A stretch of DNA of 64,000 bases from Ructibacterium sp965146665 (lineage in GTDB: Bacteria > Bacillota > Clostridia > Monoglobales > Monoglobaceae): NCBI GenBank assembly GCA_965146665.1, contig CBCTHE010000009.1, positions 1 to 64,000 on the forward strand. The letters run 5' to 3'. Below the pieces are notes generated by a model. It ran no database searches. It had not been told where the DNA came from and was given only the letters and a program-made list of their open reading frames with translations. The position numbers and the translations under genes are program-made. This document shows, piece by piece, positions 35,997 to 42,941 of this stretch. Position 1 is the stretch's first letter; the number at the start of each line of letters is the position of its first letter.

Positions 35997-37286
35997 ATGA
36001 AAAAGAATAGCAGAAGATTCATCGCATCCGCAGCGGCCCTGGGCCTGCTGTCCACCGGCGCCGTGTTCGCGGCCGACGCACCGGTCTCCGGGGACGCTGC
36101 ACTTCCATCCCAGCCTGTGACAGAACCCGCGGCTCCGGCTGTCAGAAACGGCGGCACCATAAACAGCGTCGCTGTCCGTGAAGTAAACGGCGTAAAGATG
36201 ATCCCGCTTCGTCAAGTTGGCGAGGAACTGGGCTATACTGTAAACTGGAACGGCGAAAATGAGTCGATTGAGCTGGTCAAGGGCGCACAGTATATCACCA
36301 TGTCCATCAATGAAGACGCCTATGCTATCTCACGCCGGGCTCACCAGTCTCTGGGTGCAGCGCCCACTCTGGTTGACGACAGCGTAACCTATGTGCCGCT
36401 GGCCTTTATCACCGATATCATCGGCGGCTACTACAGCGAGAACGAGGATGGTTCTTATAAAATTGTAAATCCCAGCATTGTCACCGTAAACGCAGTCAAC
36501 GAAGACGGCTCCCTGACCGTAACGGACAGCTATCTCGGCGAGGTGATTGTCCGCATCGGCGAGGCCACCAAAATCACCGGCGGCGGCAAAGAGGCTAAAG
36601 CGGAGGACATCAAGGCAGACATGGTTCTGGCCGTGGAATACAGCCCGGCAATGACCGCCAGCATACCGCCCCAGACCACCGCTGTGACCATCAACATTGA
36701 AAATCTGCCGGCTGAGACTCCTGATGCAGACCAAGACGGTGAAAACCAGAAGCAGACTTTCACTTTTGAAGGCGAAATCACTGACATTACGGACAATCTG
36801 GTAACAATCGGCAACCCCCACGAGGATTCCGACGCGGTCCGGTTGGTTGTCTCGGACGAAACCCAGATCACCAAAGGAAATGATAAGAGAATCTACAAGC
36901 TGGATGACCTGAAGGTTGGCATGGACATCTCCGGCACCCACGAAGAGGCCACGACCATGAGCATTCCGCCCCAGACTGCAGCGCTTACCATTGAAATCGA
37001 AGCGGAGGACGGCGAAGACGCAGATGAGCTGGAAGCTGTGGAGTACGAAGGCAAAATCACCGAGATCAACGGTGACATGGTAACGGTAGGTACCCCCTTT
37101 GAGGACAATGACGCGGTCGTTTTGATCGTCACCGAGGATACCAAGATCACCAAGGGCGATGACAAAAGACTCTACAAGCTGGATGATCTGAAGGTTGGTA
37201 TGGAAATTTCCGGTACCCACAGCCCGATTTCTACCAGAAGCCTGCCGCCCCAGACAGTGGCTTTCACCATTGAGATCGACGACTAA
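35997..37286 (+). CDS. Secreted copper-amine-oxidase-N-like (stalk) domain protein with three C-terminal repeats
   Basis: 429-residue exported protein. Signal peptide to about residue 26 (GAVFAADA), then a 'stalk' domain (about 50-160: 'VNGVKMIPLRQVGEELGYTV', 'LVDDSVTYVPLAFITDIIGG'), then three tandem modules of about 80-90 residues. Modules 2 and 3 share 'ITKGNDKRIYKLDDLKVGM' / 'ITKGDDKRLYKLDDLKVGM', and all three end in a PPQT-containing strand (SIPPQTTAVTI, SIPPQTAALTI, SLPPQTVAFTI). Such proteins are common wall-associated proteins of clostridia; no enzyme motif is seen. Acidic overall. GAGGAGG lies before the ATG, and it is a monocistronic unit with its own promoter and terminator. Confidence 0.8.
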   Translation: MKKNSRRFIASAAALGLLSTGAVFAADAPVSGDAALPSQPVTEPAAPAVRNGGTINSVAVREVNGVKMIPLRQVGEELGYTVNWNGENESIELVKGAQYITMSINEDAYAISRRAHQSLGAAPTLVDDSVTYVPLAFITDIIGGYYSENEDGSYKIVNPSIVTVNAVNEDGSLTVTDSYLGEVIVRIGEATKITGGGKEAKAEDIKADMVLAVEYSPAMTASIPPQTTAVTINIENLPAETPDADQDGENQKQTFTFEGEITDITDNLVTIGNPHEDSDAVRLVVSDETQITKGNDKRIYKLDDLKVGMDISGTHEEATTMSIPPQTAALTIEIEAEDGEDADELEAVEYEGKITEINGDMVTVGTPFEDNDAVVLIVTEDTKITKGDDKRLYKLDDLKVGMEISGTHSPISTRSLPPQTVAFTIEIDD

Positions 37287-37296
37287 TTTAAAATGG

Positions 37297-37323
37297 ATGA
37301 ACCGGTCCTTTCGGACCGTTCAT
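37297..37323 (+). terminator. Terminator of the three-repeat protein gene
   Basis: ATGAACCGGTCC (37297-37308) pairs with GGACCGTTCAT (37313-37323) with one bulged base and a TTTC loop. Confidence 0.7.
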
Positions 37324-37373
37324 TATAAACACCCCTAACTCACCAAATGATTTTGGTTTGTCATTTCTCCCAA

Positions 37374-37406
37374 AAAGACCCTGCTGGCATAGCCAGCGGG
37401 GTCTTT
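37374..37406. terminator. Bidirectional terminator before the ROK gene end
   Basis: A 15-bp stem with one T-G wobble (37374-37388 with 37392-37406) begins with an A-run and ends with TTT. It lies between converging genes and can serve both. Confidence 0.8.
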
Positions 37407-37445
37407 CCTATTCTGCCGTCAAATGAGAACGTTACAAGCTTTCTC

Positions 37446-38636
37446 TCACATCTTTTCTTCTGTCTCATCCAATGCCCAGGTGCCGTCAAAAACCCGCTGA
37501 AACACACAGCAGGCCGCGCCCAGCAGGAGCGCCTGGTCCCGGAAGGCAGAGCGCAGAAGCCGAACCTCCTGACATCCTGCAAACAGGACCCGCCGGTTCA
37601 GCTGTTCCTCCATTCTTTGCAGCATCTCCTCTGGCAGATAGAATCCGTCATGTCCCACCAGAATAGCCTGAGGTGAGAACAAATTGGCCAGATTGACAAG
37701 CGCGGCGGTCAGCTTCTCCTCCATTTGATCAAACACCGCCCGTCCGGCAGGATTTTGATACAGATATGGAAACGCCTGCGGATTGGGGGCACAGGCCAGA
37801 CCACAGGCCTGCCTGAGAGCCGCGGTGATCACCGGGATGGACGCATAGGTCTCCAGACATCCCCGGTTGCCGCAGAAACAGGGCCGCCCGTCCGCCTGAA
37901 TGCTCATATGCCCCACCTCTCCGGAAAACCCACTCGGATTGTAATAGAGCGCCCCGTTTGCGACCACACCGGCGCCAATGCCGTTTGCAATGCCCAGATA
38001 GACGAAATTTTCGTATGCCCTGCCGGCTCCGTAAAGCCGTTCCGCCAGCGCGGCGGCATTCATATCATTGTTCACCACGGCTGGAAGCCCAAACGCCTGC
38101 TCCAGCACACCCTTGATATCAAAGTTTGAAATGCCGAAAAAATTCACCGGGTTGAGCAGAACGCCCTTTCCCGCATGAACCGGACCAATGGATGCCACAC
38201 CAATCCCAAGGATCCGCTCTCGGGTCTGACCAAGCGCCGTCTCCGCCGCCGAAATGAGCTTTCGGCGCAGGGTTTCCGGCGTTTCCCGCTCCAGCGGCAC
38301 AACCGCGGTCTCTCCGCGCATCCGTCCCGACAAGTCCACCAGCACCGCCGCAGCCTTATCCCGGGTCAGGGCCAGGGCCAGAGCCTTTGGCGCCGACTCC
38401 GCCAGTGCCAGCCGGACCGGATTGCAGCCCCGCTTTTCATTTCTCTGGATCTCGGTCTCCACCAGATACCCTGCCTCAAGAAAGGCGCTGATGATATTGG
38501 ACACCGTCATTTTTGTGAGCCCTGTTTTCCGGGTCAGCGCAACCCTTGAATCCGCTTCTCCGCATGCGATCAGCCGCAGCGTCAGCCCCCTGTTTTTCTG
38601 TTTCACATTTGCACCATTGATCCCCGCTTTTCCCAT
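37446..38636 (-). CDS. ROK-family transcriptional repressor (XylR/NagC-like)
   Basis: 396-residue regulator. An N-terminal winged helix (about 12-75, 'RVALTRKTGLTKMTVSNIIS') is followed by a ROK sugar-kinase-like domain with 'GIGVASIGPVHAGKGVLLNP' and the zinc motif 'CFCGNRGCLETYAS' (CxCGxxGCxE). It would bind a sugar or sugar phosphate and release its operator. Divergent from the pfkB/lyxose-isomerase/aldolase operon, which it probably represses. Ribosome site GGAGG 5 nt before ATG. Binding specificity cannot be told from sequence. Confidence 0.9.
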   Translation of the reverse strand: MGKAGINGANVKQKNRGLTLRLIACGEADSRVALTRKTGLTKMTVSNIISAFLEAGYLVETEIQRNEKRGCNPVRLALAESAPKALALALTRDKAAAVLVDLSGRMRGETAVVPLERETPETLRRKLISAAETALGQTRERILGIGVASIGPVHAGKGVLLNPVNFFGISNFDIKGVLEQAFGLPAVVNNDMNAAALAERLYGAGRAYENFVYLGIANGIGAGVVANGALYYNPSGFSGEVGHMSIQADGRPCFCGNRGCLETYASIPVITAALRQACGLACAPNPQAFPYLYQNPAGRAVFDQMEEKLTAALVNLANLFSPQAILVGHDGFYLPEEMLQRMEEQLNRRVLFAGCQEVRLLRSAFRDQALLLGAACCVFQRVFDGTWALDETEEKM

Positions 38637-38770
38637 CTCAACCTCCGCGCGTCCTCATGAATTTCCGGTTAAAACCCGCTCCGCCGGCCCCTTTTTACAG
38701 GGGACGGCGAATACGTTTTTGGATTTGAAACGCCGCCCTGTTTTCCCGTGGCCTCTTTGTAAAAACCCTA

Positions 38771-38824
38771 TTGACATTTTCTGTTTTCTATTATATAATA
38801 AAACAAATAGTAAAGTCAATTTAC
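38771..38824 (+). promoter_or_regulatory. Sigma-A promoter with candidate ROK operator for the pfkB operon
   Basis: TTGACA (38771-38776) and TATAAT (38794-38799), spacer 17: a consensus promoter. An inverted repeat GTAAA/TTTAC (38810-38814 and 38820-38824, loop GTCAA) lies across or just after the transcription start, where a repressor such as the neighbouring ROK protein would act. Confidence 0.7.
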
Positions 38825-38847
38825 AATTGTGATTTGGAGGTGCAAAG

Positions 38848-39792
38848 ATGAAAAAAATTCTGTGTGTGGGGAGTGTGACCGCAGACATCATGGTCAAGCC
38901 CGCGGACAGCATTCCAACGCCTGGGACCTTGCGGGGTGTCGAGTCCATTTCCATGCATGTGGGCGGCTGTGCGGCCAATGCGGCCATTGATCTGGCAAAA
39001 CTCGGAGTTCCTGTACGGCTCTGCTGCCGGCTGGGGCAGGATCAGTTTGGTGATTTTGTGCTGCAAACCGCCCGGGAGGCAGGTGTGGATACCTCGGCCA
39101 CAGTGCAGGCGGCCGAACCGGGAACCACCATATCCGTGGTCTGTATCCAGAGCGGCGGCGAGCGGAGTTTTCTCTATTATCCGGGCTCTGCGGGGGCTTT
39201 TTGTATTGGTGATATTCCAAAGGGGGCCGCGGACGGCTGTGACATTGTCTTTGTGGCAGGCGCCATGATTCTCTCCTCCTTTGACGGAGAACCCTGCGCG
39301 GCATTTCTGCGGGAGATGCGCGGTCAGGGGAAATTCACAGTGCTGGATACCGGCTGGGATTTTGAGGATGTCTGGCTGCCAAAGCTGGCCGAGGCCCTGC
39401 CGTTTTTGGACCTGTTCATGCCCAGCTATGAGGAGGCGGTCAAACTCAGCGGGCGGACAGAACTTCCGGAAATCGCCGGATTTTTCCGTGAGCGGGGCGT
39501 GGGCCGCATCGTAATCAAGGTCGGAAAGGACGGGGCATACCTTGAGGAGAACGAAGGAGAAGGCACACTTCTGCCCACCTATCCCAACGTACCGGTCAAG
39601 GATACCACCGGGGCCGGCGACGCCTTTTGCGCGGGTTTTCTGGCAGGACTGGCACAGGATTGGGATTTCCAAGCCTGCGGCGCGTTTGCCAACGCGGCGG
39701 GGACCCACTGTGTCATGGAAATCGGCGCATCCGCCGGTATCAAGTCCCTGGAGGACATTCAAAACTTCATGAAGCAAAATACAATTCTATAA
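38848..39792 (+). CDS. PfkB-family carbohydrate kinase
   Basis: 314-residue ribokinase-like sugar kinase. The N-terminal signature GGCAANAAIDLAKLG (39-53) and the C-terminal ATP/anion-hole signature DTTGAGDAFCAGF (252-264, catalytic Asp258) are intact. It would phosphorylate a ketose. Position upstream of D-lyxose isomerase and a class II aldolase suggests that it acts on the ketose made by the isomerase, giving a phosphate for the aldolase. GGAGG lies 7 nt before the ATG; it is the first gene of the operon. Confidence 0.93.
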   Translation: MKKILCVGSVTADIMVKPADSIPTPGTLRGVESISMHVGGCAANAAIDLAKLGVPVRLCCRLGQDQFGDFVLQTAREAGVDTSATVQAAEPGTTISVVCIQSGGERSFLYYPGSAGAFCIGDIPKGAADGCDIVFVAGAMILSSFDGEPCAAFLREMRGQGKFTVLDTGWDFEDVWLPKLAEALPFLDLFMPSYEEAVKLSGRTELPEIAGFFRERGVGRIVIKVGKDGAYLEENEGEGTLLPTYPNVPVKDTTGAGDAFCAGFLAGLAQDWDFQACGAFANAAGTHCVMEIGASAGIKSLEDIQNFMKQNTIL

Positions 39793-39805
39793 AGGAGCTG
39801 AGCAA

Positions 39806-40354
39806 ATGACACGCAGTGCATACGAAAATGCAAAACAGAGGGCTCTTGCGCTGTATGATGCGGCGCATATGGTCCTGACCGAAAAAGAAAAGGACGGAAT
39901 GGAGATTGTGGATTTTGGCCTCAACGATTTCGCGCAGACCGGCCTGACCATTGTCACCTATGTAAACACAGAGAAATGCTGTGCCAAGGAGATGGTGCTT
40001 CTGACAAACCAAACCTGCCCGGAGCACCGCCACGCCCCGGTGGAGGGAACCGACTATACGGGTAAGGAGGAGACCTTCCGCTGCCGGTTCGGCACGGTTT
40101 ACCTGTATGTGGAGGGCGCGCCCTCCGACGCGCCCAAGGCGAGCGCCCCAGCAGGGAGTGAGCCCTATTACACAGTCTGGCACGAGGTTGTTCTCCGTCC
40201 CGGAGAACAGTATACCATCTATCCCAATACCCGCCACTGGTTTCAGGCAGGCGGCGACGGGGCCGTGATCTCAGAATTCAGCACCGCAAGCCATGACGAG
40301 TATGATATATTTACCGATCCGCGCATTGACCGACTTGCCGGGCTGGAGGACTGA
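39806..40354 (+). CDS. D-lyxose ketol-isomerase, cupin type
   Basis: 182-residue cupin of the D-lyxose isomerase family, interconverting D-lyxose and D-xylulose (and often D-mannose and D-fructose) with a divalent metal. Metal-ligand candidates are in EHRHAP (His74, His76), the KEETF segment (Glu88/89) and NTRHWF (His144). The length is somewhat shorter than that of the E. coli member (about 225). It starts 13 nt after pfkB. Hydroxypyruvate- or other cupin isomerases are less likely, given the close match of the EHRH..KEETF pattern. Confidence 0.85.
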   Translation: MTRSAYENAKQRALALYDAAHMVLTEKEKDGMEIVDFGLNDFAQTGLTIVTYVNTEKCCAKEMVLLTNQTCPEHRHAPVEGTDYTGKEETFRCRFGTVYLYVEGAPSDAPKASAPAGSEPYYTVWHEVVLRPGEQYTIYPNTRHWFQAGGDGAVISEFSTASHDEYDIFTDPRIDRLAGLED

Positions 40355-40382
40355 GACAAATTACCATTGTTCCTCTTTCCCA

Positions 40383-40507
40383 CAAAAGCCTTGCTTTTGC
40401 GGGAGCCCTGTCTCTCCGTGCCGACTTCGCACGGATATAAAAATCTCCTCATTCCTTGCTCCGCACCACGGAGATTTTCTGATAACCTACTACTTGCCCT
40501 GCGGAGC
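40383..40507 (+). repeat. Cluster of hairpins in the gap before the aldolase gene
   Basis: Three successive inverted repeats fill this 171-nt gap: CAAAAGC/GCTTTTG (40383-40389, 40393-40399), TCCGTGC/GCACGGA (40415-40421, 40429-40435) and AAAATCTCC/GGAGATTTT (40440-40448, 40470-40478). GCTCCGCA (40458-40465), in the loop of the third, is also complementary to TGCGGAGC (40500-40507) just before the aldolase start. It may be a structured leader or a small palindromic element. Confidence 0.5.
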
Positions 40508-40525
40508 GGCGGAATGGAGAATATT

Positions 40526-41356
40526 ATGTTAGTGAATCTGGATGCTGTGCTCAAAGACGCACAGGCAAAAAAATACGGTGTCGGCCTGTTTAATACGGTG
40601 AATCTCGAAATGGCGCAGGGGGTTCTGCAGGCCGCGGAGGCTCTGCGCGCGCCCGTTATCATCGGCACGGCAGAGGTCCTGCTCCCCTATGCCTCCCTGG
40701 AGGAGCTCGCCCCCATGCTCATCAGCATGGCCAGCCGCGCCTCGGTTCCCGTGGTGGTCCACTTTGACCATGGACTCACCCTGGAAAAGGTACGGCTGGC
40801 CATGGATCTGGGCTTTACCTCAGTCATGTATGACTGTTCCGCCCTGGCCTTTGAGGAAAACTGCCGGGCCGTGGCCGCGCTGACCCAGGAAGCTCACGCC
40901 CGTAACGTCACCGTAGAGGCCGAGCTGGGTCATGTTGGCGCCAATGAGGGTGACGACGACAAGTCCGTGTATACCCAGCCAAACGACGCGGCAGAATTTT
41001 GTGGACGGACAGGGGTGGACGCGCTGGCCGTTGCTGTGGGCACAGCCCACGGCGCCTATAAGAGCAAGCCACAGCTCAACTTTCCGCTTCTGGAGGAGCT
41101 CTCCTGTTCGGTGCCGGTGCCGCTGGTTTTGCACGGGGGCTCCGGTCTTTCGGAAAATGACTTTCAGACCTGTATCCAGCACGGGATCGCCAAGGTCAAC
41201 ATCTTCACCGACATCAATCAGGCCGCGGCACAGGCGGCCCATGACTGCTTTGCCGCCGGAAAGGGCATGACCGATGTAATGCCGGAGATCACGGCGGCAG
41301 TCCGAAAGGCGACCGAGGAAAAAATGCGGATTTTCAGCTCCGCAGGACAGGCCTGA
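40526..41356 (+). CDS. Class II ketose-bisphosphate aldolase
   Basis: 276-residue zinc-dependent aldolase (Fba/GatY/KbaY type). Key sites are VHFDHG (Asp81 catalytic, His82 zinc), EAELGHVG (Glu133), GTAHG (His175), VLHGGSG (His203) and NIFTDI, in family order. It would cleave a ketose (bis)phosphate to dihydroxyacetone phosphate and an aldehyde. With pfkB and D-lyxose isomerase it forms a short sugar pathway under the ROK regulator. The start used is ATG 6 nt behind GGAG; an open frame runs 53 codons further up through the hairpin cluster and is rejected. Confidence 0.92.
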   Translation: MLVNLDAVLKDAQAKKYGVGLFNTVNLEMAQGVLQAAEALRAPVIIGTAEVLLPYASLEELAPMLISMASRASVPVVVHFDHGLTLEKVRLAMDLGFTSVMYDCSALAFEENCRAVAALTQEAHARNVTVEAELGHVGANEGDDDKSVYTQPNDAAEFCGRTGVDALAVAVGTAHGAYKSKPQLNFPLLEELSCSVPVPLVLHGGSGLSENDFQTCIQHGIAKVNIFTDINQAAAQAAHDCFAAGKGMTDVMPEITAAVRKATEEKMRIFSSAGQA

Positions 41357-41375
41357 GGACTGGTGCAATCAATAC

Positions 41376-41410
41376 AAAACGCATCCACGCTGTTGGCGTG
41401 GATGCGTTTT
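41376..41410. terminator. Bidirectional terminator
   Basis: Perfect 15-bp stem AAAACGCATCCACGC (41376-41390) with its complement (41396-41410), loop TGTTG. It ends the aldolase operon and, from the other side, the dapL transcript. Confidence 0.93.
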
Positions 41411-41428
41411 TGGTTTTCCAGTCTCCAT

Positions 41429-41740
41429 TCAGCTCTGGTTCAGCAACCGATAGATCACAACCATAGCCTGTTCCCGCAGTACGCTGTCCCCAGGCCGGAA
41501 ACTGCCGTCCTCCATACCGACGATCAGCCCCATGTCCGCCGCGGACGTCACATACGGCCGGGCCCAGCCGCTGATTTTCTCCCAATCGCCGAAGACAGCG
41601 TCCTCCCCTGGCTTCGGCACCGGGACACCCTTGATCTTTTCAAGGGCTGACACCGCCATCTTGGCCATTTCTTCCCGTGTCATGACAGCATTGGGCGCGG
41701 CGTTTCCATTTTCGTCGCCGTCCAGAATTCCCGCCCGCAT
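41429..41740 (-). pseudogene. 5'-truncated SLH-domain fragment
   Basis: 103 codons of SLH-type sequence: the second half of one repeat ('MRAGILDGDENGNAAPNAVM', 'TREEMAKMAVSALEK') and one whole repeat ('FGDWEKISGWARPYVTSAAD', 'FRPGDSVLREQAMVVIYRLL'). The first SLH repeat is cut at its start: just upstream the frame reads K-Q-L-M, as a normal SLH helix would, but is then closed by an in-frame TGA inside dapL. There is no signal peptide and no ribosome site. The apparent ATG overlaps the dapL stop by one base (TGATG). Best read as the 3' remnant of a surface-protein gene joined to dapL by deletion or rearrangement, though re-initiation from dapL cannot be excluded. Confidence 0.65.
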
Positions 41741-42927
41741 CAGCTGCTTTCATATATCCCGCGGATTCGCGCCATAGCCTCCCGGGTGGCTTCAGCCGTT
41801 CCAAAGGAGGTCAGGCGGAAAAAGCCCTCGCCGCTGGCGCCGAAACCCACGCCCGGCGTACCGACCACATGGGCCCGGCTGAGCAGATCGTCAAAGAAAT
41901 TCCACGAGGACATGCCCCCGGGACACTGAAGCCAGATATAGGGAGAATTTTTGCCGCCGATGTGCCAGATTCCCAAATCCCGCAGGCTCTTTGAAATCAC
42001 TTCCGCGTTTTTCTGATACACCCTGAGGTTTTCCCGGCACTGTGCCATTCCCTCCGGACTGAACACCGCCTCCGCGCCCCGCTGAACAATATAGGGTACG
42101 CCGTTGAACTTGGTGGTCTGCCGCCGGAGCCAGAAATGATGCAGGCTCCGCCCCTGCCGCTCCAGCGCAAGCGGCACAACAGTATAGCCGCACCGGGTCC
42201 CTGTAAAACCGGCGGTTTTCGAAAGGGAGCAGAACTCAATGGCACAGGTTTCCGCGCCCTTGATCTCATAAATGCTTCTGGGACACGCGGGATCCGTCAC
42301 AAACGCCTCATAGGCCGCGTCATAGAGCAGAACCGCGCCGCAGCGGTTCGCGTACTCCACCCAGACTTTCAGCTGTTCCCGGTTATAGGCCGCGCCCGTG
42401 GGGTTGTTTGGGGAACAGAGGTAAATGATATCCGCCGCTTCCTCCGGCGGCATGGGCAGAAATCCATTGTCCCGGCTGGCCTCCAGATATTGAATCGTCC
42501 GGCCCGCCATGACATTGGTGTCCACATACACCGGATAGACCGGGGAAGGTATCAGCACCCGGTTGTCCCGGTCAAACAGATCCAGAATGTTGCCCAGGTC
42601 ACTTTTCGCCCCATCGCTGATGAAAATTTCCTGCGGATCCAGGTCCACCCCCGCATTCTGTCTGTAATACGCCCGGATCCGCTCCCGCAGAAAGTCATAG
42701 CCCTGCTCCGGGCCATAGCCGCGGAAGGTTTCGGACCGGCCCATTTCCTTCACAGCCTTTTCCATGGCCGTGATGACCGCCGGACACAGGGGCCGGGTCA
42801 CATCCCCGATCCCCATGCGGATGATTTTGGCATCCGGGTTCTCCTGCTGAAACGCCGCAACCTTTTGATTGATTTTGGAAAAGAGGTAGCTCTCCTCCAG
42901 CTGACTGTAATGCTCGTTTAGCTTCAT
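41740..42927 (-). CDS. dapL: LL-diaminopimelate aminotransferase
   Basis: 395-residue PLP enzyme that converts tetrahydrodipicolinate directly to LL-diaminopimelate with glutamate as donor, the one-step DAP route. It opens 'LNEHYSQLEESYLFSKINQK', has 'IIRMGIGDVTRPLCPAVITA', 'FISDGAKSDLGNILDLF', 'IYLCSPNNPTGAAYNREQLK' and the PLP-lysine region 'FCSLSKTAGFTGTRCGYTVV', all DapL-specific. Start: ATG 6 nt behind GAGGTG; a GTG at 42936 overlaps that site. It lies 14 nt after the carB::dapF fusion, so the two consecutive enzymes of the DAP pathway are made together and supply lysine and peptidoglycan. Confidence 0.96.
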   Translation of the reverse strand: MKLNEHYSQLEESYLFSKINQKVAAFQQENPDAKIIRMGIGDVTRPLCPAVITAMEKAVKEMGRSETFRGYGPEQGYDFLRERIRAYYRQNAGVDLDPQEIFISDGAKSDLGNILDLFDRDNRVLIPSPVYPVYVDTNVMAGRTIQYLEASRDNGFLPMPPEEAADIIYLCSPNNPTGAAYNREQLKVWVEYANRCGAVLLYDAAYEAFVTDPACPRSIYEIKGAETCAIEFCSLSKTAGFTGTRCGYTVVPLALERQGRSLHHFWLRRQTTKFNGVPYIVQRGAEAVFSPEGMAQCRENLRVYQKNAEVISKSLRDLGIWHIGGKNSPYIWLQCPGGMSSWNFFDDLLSRAHVVGTPGVGFGASGEGFFRLTSFGTAEATREAMARIRGIYESS

Positions 42928-42941
42928 ATCTCCCACCTCTT

